Shown here one piece after another: positions 28,001-35,759 of a stretch of DNA of 64,000 nucleotides. Both the position numbers and the translations under genes were made by a program. The stretch comes from Cyprinodon diabolis. Its lineage: Eukaryota > Chordata > Actinopteri > Cyprinodontiformes > Cyprinodontidae. How positions within the stretch are numbered: the first letter of the stretch is position 1; each line of letters starts with the position of its first letter. The stretch spans positions 25,778,603 through 25,842,602 of the forward strand of contig CM060076.1 of NCBI GenBank assembly GCA_030533445.1, read 5' to 3'. Below the pieces are notes generated by a model. The model worked only from the letters and a program-made list of their open reading frames with translations. It was not told the origin of the DNA and did not search any database.

Positions 28001-31000
28001 TCCATGGCCACAGGTGTATAAATTCAAGCACCTAGGCATGCAGACTGTTTTTACAAACATTTGTGAAAGAATGGGTCGCTCTCAGGAGCTCAGTGAATTC
28101 CAGCGTGGAACTGTGATAGGATGCCACCTGTGCAACAAATCCAGTCGTGAAATTTCCTCGCTCCTAAATATTCCACAGTCAACTGTCAGCTGTATTATAA
28201 GAAAATGGAAGTGTTTGGGAACGACAGCAACTCAGCCACGAAGTGGTAGGCCACGTAAACTGACGGAGCGGGGTCAGCGGATGCTGAAGCGCATAGTGCG
28301 AAGAGGTCGCCAACTTTCTGCAGAGTCAATCACTACAGACCTCCAAACTTCATGTGGCCTTCAGATTAGCTCAAGAACAGTGCGCAGAGAGCTTCATGGA
28401 ATGGGTTTCCATGGTCGAGCAGCTGCATCCAAGCCATACATAACCAAGTGCAATGCAAAGCGTCGGATGCGGTGGTGTAAAGCACGCCGCCACTGGACTC
28501 TAGAGCAGTGGAGACGCGTTCTCTGGAGTGACGAATCGCGCTTCTCCATCTGGCAATCTGATGGACGGGTCTGGGTTTGGCGGTTGCCAGGAGAACGGTA
28601 CTTGTCTGACTGCATTGTGCCAAGTGTAAAGTTTGGTGGAGGGGGGATTATGGTGTGGGGTTGTTTTTCAGGAGCTGGGCTTGGCCCCTTAGTTCCAGTG
28701 AAAGGAACTCTGAATGCTTCAGCATACCAAGACATTTTGGACAATTCCATGCTCCCAACTTTGTGGGAACAGTTTGGAGCTGGCCCCTTCCTCTTCCAAC
28801 ATGACTGTGCACCAGTGCACAAAGCAAGGTCCATAAAGACATGGATGACAGAGTCTGGTGTGGATGAACTTGACTGGCCTGCACAGAGTCCTGACCTCAA
28901 CCCGATAGAACACCTTTGGGATGAATTAGAGCGGAGACTGAGAGCCAGGCCTTCTCGTCCAACATCAGTGTGCGACCTCACAAATGCGCTTCTGGAAGAA
29001 TGGTCAAAAATTCCCATAAACACACTCCTAAACCTTGTGGACAGCCTTCCCAGAAGAGCTGAAGATGTTCTAGCTGCAAAGGGTTGACCGACGTCATATT
29101 GAACCCTATGGATTAGGAACGGGATGTCACTTAAGCTCATATGTGAGTCAAGGCAGGTGAGCAAATACTTTTGGCAATATAGTGTATCTCTCCTATCCTG
29201 GCTTCTCTTCATTGGCTTCCTGTTAAATCCAGAATAGAATTTAAAATCCTCCTTCTCACATATAAAGCCTTAAATGGCCAAGCTCCATCTTATATCAGAG
29301 ATCTGATTGTTCCTTATGTTCCTAACAGAGCACTTCACTCTCAATCTGCAGGTTTACTGGTGGTTCCTAGAATTTCTAAAAGTAGAATGGGAGGCAGATC
29401 TTTTAGTTATCAGGCTCCTCTCCTGTGGAACCAACTTCCAGTTTTAGTCCGTGGGGCAGACACCCTGTCTACTTTTAAGGCTAGGCTTAAAACTTTCCTT
29501 TTTGGTAAAGTTTATAGTTAGAGTGGCTCAGGTTAATCTGAGCTATTTCTATAGTTATGCTGCTATAGGCTTAGACTGCTGGAGCACATAGGGACCCCTT
29601 TTTCATCATTCTGCTTCATTCTGTCTCTATTCTCCCACTCTGCAGAATCTGTTAGTTCAATCTCTAACGTCCTGCTCTCTCTGCTTTTTCTCATAGTAGC
29701 TTCATCTGGTCTGTTCCTGTTTGGCTGTGACTCCATCCTGGAGAGAAATATCAGCTGTGCTGCTGGTATCAACTTCTCTGTTTAATTGCTGGAGATCGGC
29801 CTGTTTTTCAGTGTAGTCATGTTTCCTTTTAATGTGACTAACTGGATGTGCTCTCTTCATCCTCTGACATGGGAGCTGGCTCGGAGCTCGTCTGCCTGGC
29901 TGTGTGTTTCCTGGACGGGGCCGCATTTTACAGCTGCTTTTTGTATCTCTACTTCTGTCTCCTTAAACCCCAGTCGGCCTCAGCAGATGACCGCTCACAC
30001 TGAGCCTGGTTCTGCTGGAGGTTTCTTCCTGCTAAAAGGGAGTTTTTCCTCTCTGCTGTCGCTACATGCATGCTTGGTGTGAGGGATTGCTGTTGAGTCA
30101 ATGAGTCAATGCATTCAGCTGGTTTTCTTTAGATAGAAAAATTTTGACCAATCTGACTGTATGATTTGACTTAGTTTGTAAAGTGCCCTGAGATGAAATG
30201 TGTTTTGAATTGGCGCTATATAAATAAACTGAATTGAAAGTATGATAGTTGGGTACTTAATCCACCACTGATCATCTTGATATGTTTCTCTGTAGCAATC
30301 TTTCAATGCAACTTTTGCGGTATTGTTTCAGCTGTTAGTTTTACGTGGGAATGGTGAACCCGTAGCATCATTAAAAAAACACAGAGTCATATTTAAACAA
30401 AAGCTTTAGTGTATAGACAGATATAGACATCATGCTTAAAACTTCAATGTATTTCATAAAGAACTCCCATCTGCCTAGCATCTCTGTGTACTTCATTTAC
30501 AAAAAGGTGTATTTTTTCCAAACCAGCTGTTGTAGTGTGATCACTAAGAGTCCCTAATGGTTAATAACAATAAAAAAATTCTAAAAAATAGGTAAAGGTG
30601 TCTTTTTCAAAAACAGCTATTGTAGTATGTTCATCTGGAGTCCCTTGGTGTGTGTGGTGATTTTGGAGTCTGCACTGTATAATCACAGAACTATTGATTA
30701 AAATAGGATGATATTAATGGTTAATAACAATAAAAAAAAAGGTATAGACATCATGCTTAAAACTTCAATGTATTTCATAAAGAACTCCCATCTACCTAGC
30801 ATCTCTGTGTACTTCATTCACAAAAAGGTGTATTTTTTCCAAACCAGCTGTTGTAGTGTGATCACCAAGAGTCCCTAATGGTTAATAACAATAAAAAAAT
30901 TCTAAAAAATAGGTAAAGGTGTCTTTTTCAAAAACAGCAAGTGTAGTATGTTCATCTGGAGTCCCTTGGTGTGTGTGGTGATTTTGGAGAGTCTGCACTG

Positions 31001-34000
31001 TATAATCACAGAGTTTTTCTGTTGTTTTACCATTTGCAGATGGTCCCTAACCACTCGCCTGGCCGCTGCCTGTGCATAGAGATCAATGTAATACATCCAG
31101 CTCGGAGAACGGCTCGTTTTTCTCGAAAATAACGCTTTTTGATTCTTGTAGTTTATAGTCTGTGCTATCAGGACATGAAAGATGCGTCTTTTGTGTTTAA
31201 CAACGTTTCGTGTGAGAGTTATTGATCCCGGAAGTCCGAATCTGTCTTAACTGACGAGCCAGACGAGTCAGTCAAATGCTTCCTGACACTACTTCCTGTG
31301 AGATCGTGTCCGAGCGCAGAGACGCTTTCAAGAGGGCCGCCGTCTTCGAGCGTGGCCGCTGGATAGAAAATTGTGCGCGCAGGGAAATCCTGCGCGCACG
31401 TGGGAGGGGCTGGCGCGCGCGGAGAGAGATTTTTTCCTCTTGAAGCAGCAGTTTCTCGCGTGGCGGTAGATAAACCATGCGCAGAAGTAGTCTAACATAC
31501 ATGCGAGTATGTTTATTTTGCTCGCGTTGGTTATGACATAAATGTAACGCCATAAAAAATTCTGTCATCTTTTTTTCTTGTATTTTTAACGGATATGGCT
31601 TACTGATAATGAGAACCTAAAGTTTGGTATCTTGGAATCATTATAATATTTAGAGCTGTCAAAGTTAAAAGCAATATTAGCAATTAATTAAAAAGAATCC
31701 ATTATGTGTTGTTTTTTAAAATTTGTTTATGCCTTTTCATTCATAAGCGGATTTGTCCCTTTGACCCGTATTCAACTCCTTGAGTCATTTTGTGAAGCGG
31801 TAAAAGGGGATTGATGTAAAAAGTACAACATGAGTTTTAAACAGCCTGTCTAACTTTGAAAAACATAAAAAGAATAAAAAAAAAAGCTTAGTTTTTTGTC
31901 ACTTGGGACTTAGTAATTGGAAAGCGTCATGTCTCCATGACAACTGGTTGAAATCCGAAAGCGCTGCCGCCAAAACAATGACAGATAAATTGATAAAACT
32001 GTCATGATGGAAACTGAAGTACGCTGGTTATTAGTAGTTATCACCTTTTTTTCTAAATGGTTTGCATGGAGAAATATTGGCAAATTATAATGTCTGCAAA
32101 TGAAGTGCAACTGCAGCTTAAAAATAAATTACTGATGCACTGGAGACGCCGAATAGAAATATCTGTCTGAATCAGGAAAATCAGGACATCCTCATCTCGC
32201 CCTGATACTGATGACCAACAGATTGATTCACGCCCCTAGTTTATAATTATATTATTGCACCAGAGTACGGTTGGCTTCAGACATCAGCTAGTTCAGCTTG
32301 AGCCGAATCGAGACCGCCTTGTTCTAGTTTGATGCACAATAGAGTCTGATTGTACTGACCCAAACGGGACCAAAGCTGCATGTGGAAAAAAATCAAAAAC
32401 TTAAGTTACGTCGCTCTAATGGTGTTATTGTTCATTTTTAATGTAGCTTTAGAGAGCGGCCGGATATCCTATTTAATCTCAAAGTAAACACAATGTTACT
32501 TTTATTGCTGTTAATATTTGGTAGTTGGACTGAATTGAACTTTTTTCAAATAAAAAGAGGTTCAAAAGGTAAATATATGTTTTAATCTGATCCCATTGAA
32601 AACTAAGATTAATTATTCTATATTCTGAGCTCAGAACTTCCTTCATATGCAAAATAACAGTACTTTTGCACAGGCATTTTAGACTAAGACGCTTCTGCTA
32701 TTAATAATAAAAAAAACATTTGACAGCCAAAATAATATTACATAAGATCAATAAAAAAATATATCATTATAATTTTTAAACTCCTTGACAGTCATTAACA
32801 CCCTGCACAGCAAGGGTAAACTGGCGTTTAACTGAGTGCTGTATTCAAGCATGTCAATAAAATGATAAGTGGAATTAAAAATTGCGCTAACAAAAAGTGT
32901 ATAAACACAATCTTTGGTTTTGAGAGTAAAATGGAGAGGCAGAGAATCCAGATTACTTAAAGTCTAGTGCCACATTTCAACAGTGAAATATCATCTACCG
33001 TTGTTGGTCCACTGGGTCTTCTTGTCTACAGTCAATGCATCCAGTTTACAGGAACTTTAGAGCAGGTTTCTTTAATTCCAGTCCTTCACCTTTTGATGTA
33101 CTGCATTGTTTCAATGTGTCTCTGCTTCGATACATTAAAGAAAACAACCACAGCAGGATTATAAAAAATAATCGCCATAGCCGAATAATTGAAAAAATTG
33201 TCAGTTATTAGCTGAATATTACAGTAATTATTGATTGCAGCCCTAAAGGAAAGTAAGTAAGCTGAATGTGACAGAATATCAATAAAAAGTGGTAGTTTGG
33301 TCTTACAAATTTCCAATTGTTTCAAGTAAGCAGTGAATATCAACTGGCTGCAACAATACCCCAGCTGACTTTGCTTTAATTGAAGGATTAATGGATGGGA
33401 AACATCTAATTTCTGTTAATATTAGAAAATATGTCTCCCTTCAGGGCTCCCATAGACTCCATGAAGCTTGTTGGAGTTCAAAGAGGTCTTTGAAATGCCA
33501 ATAGATTATTTAAAAAATATGACTGAAATTGCAGTGTTTAAGTGTGATAATAACGCTAAAAATGGACAGATCAACACAGAAATGTTTAATGTGAGGTTTT
33601 GCTTCTATAACCAATAATAGATTTATTTAGTCTCCATAAATGAGCTCAGACCTTTAGAATTGGTAACTCTGCAACTGTTAGAAACAAGGACTTTCTCAAA
33701 GAGTTGTATGTGTTACTGCAGCCTTGAAGAGCGTCAGCCCTGGGTCTACCTCACCTGCGGCCATGTTCACGGACGCCACGACTGGGGCCAGAGGTCTGAA
33801 AGACAGGAGGAGCCAGTAGAAGGTGAGGGCTCCACGGTGCGTAGGGAATGTCCCCTCTGCAGAAGCGTGGGTCCCTATGTCCCCCTGTGGCTGGGCTCCG
33901 AGCCTGCGGTGTACGTTGACGCCGGAGCTCCCACTCATGCTTTTGTACCATGCGGCCACGTCTGCTCAGAGAGGACAGCCAAATACTGGGCCGAGACCCC

Positions 34001-34106
34001 TCTGCCCCACGGGACACATGCATTCAGGCCAATCTGCCCCTTCTGCTCTGCTGCTCTCAGTACCCCCGGCTGGATACGCCTCATCTTCCAGGGTCCCATC
34101 GACTAG
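15984..34106 (+). CDS. peli3: Pellino E3 ubiquitin-protein ligase (whole gene, 7 coding exons; PELI3-like)
   Basis: Spliced CDS is 15984-16063, 23459-23588, 23878-23979, 24412-24609, 24689-24874, 24953-25158 and 33722-34106: 1287 nt, 428 residues plus TAG. All introns are GT-AG and phases match (2, 0, 0, 0, 0, 2). Pellino proteins are cytosolic adaptors and RING-like E3 ligases that bind phosphorylated IRAK kinases in Toll/IL-1 receptor signalling. The start matches the family N-terminus: a short acidic leader, then VKYGEL. The FHA/wing core (about residues 15-275) keeps the phospho-threonine-binding Arg (R107 in IGRSTESP) and the T188-N189 pair in LTTNG. The C-terminal RING-like region (about 301-428) keeps CGH (313-315), CPLC (344-347), CGHVC (378-382) and CPFC (406-409). 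Length fits the 418-470 aa family. RAPTL after [18 protein letters not shown] and a Gly-rich TDTSGGG loop favour PELI3; the SRFALY segment is more PELI1/2-like. Family is certain; paralog is inferred. Confidence 0.93.
16064..17203 (+). other. Pellino intron 1, first part: nothing recognised
   Basis: Intronic sequence from the donor to the first MITE. A purine-rich GGAGGAAGAGGAGGCGG stretch lies near 16630. Confidence 0.5.
17204..17689. mobile_element. Degenerate hAT-like MITE of the GATGCACCGATCC type (intron 1)
   Basis: Left end TAAGGATGTAGTGATCCACC and right end TTGGATGGGTGCATTTCTA resemble the termini of the 37373-37697 family. Internal CCGATACC and CACCAATACCAATA motifs are those of the longer family version. 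The flanking duplication is not clear (GTTTTTTT against GTGCCTTT), so boundaries are approximate. Confidence 0.5.
18687..19934 (-). mobile_element. Intact Tc1/mariner transposon, copy 1 (Pellino intron 1)
   Basis: 1248 bp bounded by TA dinucleotides at 18685-18686 and 19935-19936. Perfect ~29-bp terminal inverted repeats start CACTATATTGCCAAAAGTAT. Encodes one complete transposase on the minus strand, antisense to the host gene. Both termini and the ORF are intact, and the copy is almost identical to that at 27937-29184. Confidence 0.95.
18784..19800 (-). CDS. Tc1-family DD34E transposase, copy 1
   Basis: 338 residues starting [13 protein letters not shown]; an upstream in-frame extension beyond the element is ignored because it reads through the terminal repeat. 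The N-terminal helix-turn-helix DNA-binding region covers about residues 1-120, with the AT-hook-like GRPRK motif near residue 60. The catalytic core has Asp in WSDESRF, Asp in QHDCAPVH and Glu in [12 protein letters not shown], with 34 residues between the second Asp and the Glu (DD34E). GGGGIMVWG is also present. The enzyme cuts and pastes its own element at TA sites. No stop or frameshift is seen. The only protein difference from copy 2 is Thr instead of Ala three residues from the C-terminus (ATKG against AAKG). Confidence 0.95.
   Translation of the reverse strand: MGRSQELSEFQRGTVIGCHLCNKSSREISSLLNIPQSTVSCIIRKWKCLGTTATQPRSGRPRKLTERGQRMLKRIVRRGRQLSAESITTDLQTSCGLQISSRTVRRELHGMGFHGRAAASKPYITKCNAKRRMRWCKARRHWTLEQWRRVLWSDESRFSIWQSDGRVWVWRLPGERYLSDCIVPSVKFGGGGIMVWGCFSGAGLGPLVPVKGTLNASAYQDILDNSMLPTLWEQFGAGPFLFQHDCAPVHKARSIKTWMTESGVDELDWPAQSPDLNPIEHLWDELERRLRARPSRPTSVCDLTNALLEEWSKIPINTLLNLVDSLPRRAEDVLATKG
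20774..21145. mobile_element. hAT-like MITE in Pellino intron 1
   Basis: 372 bp starting TAGGGTTGAAACAATTAATC and ending ATAGCCCTA. Flanks ATCCTGAC (20766-20773) and ATTCTGAC (21146-21153) are an 8-bp target duplication with one mismatch. Internal palindromic GATTAATCG-type motifs are characteristic of this common fish family. No ORF. Confidence 0.75.
21154..23458 (+). other. Pellino intron 1, last part: nothing recognised
   Basis: Unique intronic DNA ending in the TTCAG acceptor; no exon or mobile element is recognised. Confidence 0.5.
23459..23588 (+). CDS. peli3: Pellino coding exon 2
   Basis: Begins after TTCAG and completes Gly27. Encodes residues 27-70, including the basic [12 protein letters not shown] stretch and KANGVKP at the start of the FHA/wing region. 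Family members usually have Tyr-Asn-Gly just after the junction; here it is His-Asn-Gly. Donor is AAG/GTATGC. Confidence 0.93.
23878..23979 (+). CDS. peli3: Pellino coding exon 3
   Basis: Exactly 34 codons (residues 71-104) between TTGCAG and GTAAAA. Contains [19 protein letters not shown] and ends TDMFQ, both FHA-region signatures of Pellino. Intron 2 is only 289 bp. Confidence 0.94.
24412..24609 (+). CDS. peli3: Pellino coding exon 4 (FHA phosphopeptide loop)
   Basis: 66 codons (residues 105-170) from GCTGCAG to GTGAGT. Starts [15 protein letters not shown], where R107 is the conserved phospho-Thr-binding arginine of the FHA fold. A Gly/Glu-rich loop ([10 protein letters not shown]) follows, then [20 protein letters not shown] and [11 protein letters not shown]. 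The loop is longer and glycine-richer than in PELI1/2, more like PELI3. Confidence 0.95.
24689..24874 (+). CDS. peli3: Pellino coding exon 5
   Basis: 62 codons (residues 171-232) between TTTTAG and GTGAGT, after a 79-bp intron. Contains [19 protein letters not shown] (T188 and N189 are FHA ligand contacts) and [18 protein letters not shown]. The loop between MHP and WRE ([11 protein letters not shown]) is about two residues shorter than in PELI1/2. Confidence 0.95.
24953..25158 (+). CDS. peli3: Pellino coding exon 6
   Basis: 206 nt (residues 233-300 plus two bases), after a 78-bp intron. Encodes the end of the FHA/wing region: [16 protein letters not shown], then [19 protein letters not shown] and TLAFPS. 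The RAPTL and GLSTLAFPS choices match PELI3 rather than PELI1/2. Donor is CACAG/GTGAGG; the following intron is 8563 bp. Confidence 0.94.
25437..26272 (+). repeat. Left inverted arm of the intron-6 element, with CpG-rich promoter-like block and short ORF
   Basis: About 25520-25720 is dense in CGCG dinucleotides, in sharp contrast to the AT-rich surroundings. Inward of it an ATG at 25953 opens [20 protein letters not shown] and continues about 15 more codons; GTAAAA follows the CAAATG part and could be a splice donor. The same ORF is present in the right arm. The arm ends where the LINE begins. Confidence 0.7.
27937..29184 (+). mobile_element. Intact Tc1/mariner transposon, copy 2 (inside LINE, Pellino intron 6)
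   Basis: 1248 bp between TA at 27935-27936 and TA at 29185-29186. Same termini and length as copy 1, opposite orientation, hence sense to the host gene. It splits the L2-type LINE: sequence to the left ends GCGATCA and resumes TCTCTCC on the right, and removing the element plus one TA restores the LINE reading frame. Confidence 0.96.
28071..29087 (+). CDS. Tc1-family DD34E transposase, copy 2
   Basis: 338 residues, same motifs as copy 1: [20 protein letters not shown] and NPIEHLWDE with DD34E spacing, and no stop or shift. A single T/C substitution near the C-terminus gives Ala instead of Thr. Both copies being this similar and both open implies very recent movement; catalytic competence itself cannot be read from sequence. 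Confidence 0.95.
   Translation: MGRSQELSEFQRGTVIGCHLCNKSSREISSLLNIPQSTVSCIIRKWKCLGTTATQPRSGRPRKLTERGQRMLKRIVRRGRQLSAESITTDLQTSCGLQISSRTVRRELHGMGFHGRAAASKPYITKCNAKRRMRWCKARRHWTLEQWRRVLWSDESRFSIWQSDGRVWVWRLPGERYLSDCIVPSVKFGGGGIMVWGCFSGAGLGPLVPVKGTLNASAYQDILDNSMLPTLWEQFGAGPFLFQHDCAPVHKARSIKTWMTESGVDELDWPAQSPDLNPIEHLWDELERRLRARPSRPTSVCDLTNALLEEWSKIPINTLLNLVDSLPRRAEDVLAAKG
30421..31553 (-). repeat. Right inverted arm of the intron-6 element, with internal tandem duplication
   Basis: Reverse complement of the left arm, with CpG-rich block at about 31300-31450 and the same short ORF on the minus strand from 31096 ([20 protein letters not shown]). Its inner part contains a direct duplication with a period of about 321 bp: the TAGACATCATGCTTAAAAC motif recurs at 30424 and 30745. 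Confidence 0.7.
30424..31016. repeat. 321-bp tandem duplication inside the right arm
   Basis: Copy 1 is 30424-30744 and copy 2 is 30745 to about 31016. They agree over nearly their whole overlap, with a few point and short-indel differences (for example CTGCCTAGC against CTACCTAGC). Part of the unit is also seen, inverted, at 26080-26272 in the left arm. Confidence 0.8.
31650..32243. repeat. Possible degenerate hAT-like MITE (intron 6)
   Basis: Left end TAGAGCTGTCAAAGTTAA and right end GATTCACGCCCCTAG loosely mirror each other and resemble the fish AGGGCTGTCAA MITE family. No convincing target duplication; strongly decayed. Confidence 0.3.
33160..33246. repeat. Partial hAT-like MITE right end (intron 6)
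   Basis: AATAATCGCC through GATTGCAGCCCTAA resembles the right end of the TAGGG-type MITE at 20774-21145. No left end is visible, so it is a fragment. Confidence 0.4.
33722..34106 (+). CDS. peli3: Pellino coding exon 7 (RING-like domain and stop)
   Basis: Begins after TACTGCAG, completes Ser301, and runs to TAG at 34104-34106 after the family-typical IFQGPID end. Carries the catalytic RING-like domain with the Cys/His ligands CGH, CPLC, CGHVC and CPFC. Between HDWGQRS and RECPLC there is an acidic insert, so that linker is longer than in PELI1/2. The usual HAF-H-A-A-CPFC is [10 protein letters not shown] here, but the metal-ligand cysteines are kept. Confidence 0.95.
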
Positions 34107-34926
34107 CCGCTCATTCATTACTCTGCAAACAAGAAGCAGGAAGCTACTAGGGCTTCATTCAAGTGTTAAACATTGATAAATAACAACGAATAATTCAATT
34201 TTGAGCTTAATGGTTTCAAAGCATATGTGTTCTGAGTATTCTACTACACTCCAACATTGTGTCAGAGAATGTAGCTCAGAGCTGAAGAATCAGTCTCCTT
34301 GTTTATCCTTCAGAGCTTCAGGATCAAGAGGACATGACAGACTAATCAGTGCTAAAACAAAGCTAGGAATCCGTCTAAACTATCAAAGACAGTGTTATAT
34401 TAAATATCAACAGAGCTTTAGGTGATGCTGCTTGACCTTCAAAAATTAATTTTCTTAATATCATAGAGTAACTCATCCCCATTCTACTATTACTCCACAC
34501 TTGATCAGGTTCAAACCTCCTTTTAACCCTCCTCAGATGACAGTGTGACATCACACTGAGCTTTTTTGCACATAAAATGAATGGCCTTGACTGTCGCTTT
34601 GCCAGAGTTAACTTTAGATATTATAAAAGTTGCCACATTCAAAACTTTATTCTGTCAAATGCTTTCTTTTGAAATGAAATGGTCTCAGTCTCAGCTTCAC
34701 CTTGTTTCTAACTCAACTGCCTCCAAATTACATTTAGCATCTTCATCAGTTTTTCACTGATCCAACACTGATCGTAGTGCCATGCTTTAGCCTGAAGCAA
34801 GAATATCAATATACATTTCAAAGCCACATTCATCCTCACAGATCCTTTTAGTGTTCAATCTATGCATAGAGGCTCCTGTAAATGAAACCACTTGGTGACC
34901 TCTGAAGCACCAGAGTGAGCGTCACT
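34107..34926 (+). other. Pellino 3' UTR (proximal part)
   Basis: Sequence directly after the stop codon, unique and AT-rich. No good AATAAA with a downstream GT-rich element is seen before the Tc1-like repeat that starts at 34929, so the transcript may run further. Confidence 0.45.
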
Positions 34927-34928
34927 TA

Positions 34929-35757
34929 CAGCGTCTTTCAAAGGTATTCACACACCCTAAACTTTGTCACATTTTGTCAGTTTACAAAGTGAGATTTATT
35001 GTGAAAGATCAACACAAATTAATGCACAATTGGGGTGTGAATGCTATATATATTTTACTGGATTTTTAACAAATTAAAATCTGAAAGGTGTGGTGTGCAT
35101 TTGTATTCCCTTTTTCTTCCAGTGCAGCCAAGTGCCTCCAGAAGAATACAGTTAAGATAGGAAAATCTGCCACTAATCTGGCCTTTATAAAAGAATGTCA
35201 AAAATAAAAGTTTTGTTTTGAAGATGTTTTCCTTTTTTTTTTTTACATTAGTGGCCTTAACTGCCTATGATTACATAGAGAGAATAAAGAGCGAAACACA
35301 CACTAAAGGTCTAAAGGCTGCGAATTAAACCCCAGACTGCTGGGTCATAGACTGTGAATGATAATAGACTCTGTAGACTGATGATTACTGTAAGGCTGCA
35401 TTAGGGAGGTAGAGCACATGTTGCATGTAATTTATTTCCTCTTGTCTGTGAAAACCATTATTAAAATAGAGCAGTTTATTAAGAATAAAGAAGATGCTCT
35501 GGTCAAACACAACAAATTTCCCCCCACAATATGTTGGTTTTACATCATGTCATAAATATGAATGCATGCCACACTTTATAATGTCATTTTTAAAGATGTT
35601 CGACAACCACCCATGCTTTAATCTTCCACTTATAAATCATGCACCATTTAGTGCTGATCTATCACATTAAATCCCACAACCTACAATGAAGCTTCTTGTT
35701 TAAACCTGCCAAGTTGTGGGAAAGTTTAATGGTTCTAAGTACTTTTGCAAGTAACTG
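34929..35757. mobile_element. Decayed Tc1-like element, termini only
   Basis: 829 bp between TA pairs. Left CAGCGTCTTTCAAAGGTATT and the reverse complement of the right end (CAGTTACTTGCAAAAGTACT) are both versions of the fish Tc1 CAGTGCCTTGCAAAAGTATT terminus. Longer inverted homology includes GATCAACACAAATTAATGCA at the left and a matching region near 35640-35670 at the right. No transposase remains between the ends. Confidence 0.6.
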
Positions 35758-35759
35758 TA

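Larger units (their letters stand above)
26273..29521 (+). pseudogene. L2-type LINE ORF2 (reverse transcriptase), broken
   Basis: Recognisable order: APWCNAEL linker (about 26360-26590), RT fingers/palm (26700-27340), the YADD catalytic box (about 27428-27460), thumb and connection ending at 27926, then after the Tc1 copy a C-terminal part with [12 protein letters not shown] start and WNQLPV to TAG at 29519-29521. Breaks: a frameshift near 26580-26620; loss of about 13 nt near 27350, just where GVPQGSVLGP is expected, shifting the YADD segment to another frame; an in-frame TAG at 27924-27926; and the Tc1 insertion. The endonuclease is missing through 5' truncation. It cannot encode an active protein. 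Confidence 0.85.
26273..30238 (+). mobile_element. L2-type LINE retrotransposon, 5'-truncated, split by Tc1
   Basis: Starts in the linker before the reverse transcriptase, runs through RT and C-terminal coding parts (26273-27936, 29187-29521), and then a roughly 700-bp 3' tail that ends GGCGCTATATAAATAAACTG AATTGAA. The tail matches separate copies at about 55572-55990 (minus) and 60725-61020 (plus). RT motifs include [27 protein letters not shown] and YADDTQLYL. The 3' simple-repeat end (GAATTGAA) fits fish L2/CR1-group LINEs. Confidence 0.85.
25437..31553. mobile_element. Composite DNA element with long CpG-rich inverted arms (Pellino intron 6)
   Basis: Starts ATGGCGTTACATTTATGTCA and ends with its reverse complement. 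The left arm (25437-26272) and the right arm (31553 back to about 30421) match as inverted repeats over more than 600 bp at high identity. Flanks GAAAAATT (25429-25436) and AAAAAATT (31554-31561) form a candidate 8-bp target duplication with one mismatch. The left arm has about 80 bp (around 25682-25770) missing from the right arm. Inside lie an L2-type LINE (26273 to about 30238), the Tc1 copy, and a 180-bp central unique stretch (30239-30420). Eight-bp duplications suggest hAT or a similar superfamily, but the termini are not ones I can assign and no transposase is present, so it is non-autonomous. Long arms could also suggest a MULE or foldback type. Confidence 0.75.

Noticed and set aside
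29786..30082. 98-codon ORF
   Set aside because: It lies in the non-coding 3' tail of the L2-type LINE and recurs in the tails at 55738 and 60588.
33660..33721. In-frame ATG upstream of Pellino exon 7
   Set aside because: This is intronic read-through; the CAG acceptor at 33721 gives the correct phase and family sequence.
33696..34023. Minus-strand ORFs of 87 and 90 codons opposite exon 7
   Set aside because: Shadows of the GC-rich RING-like exon.
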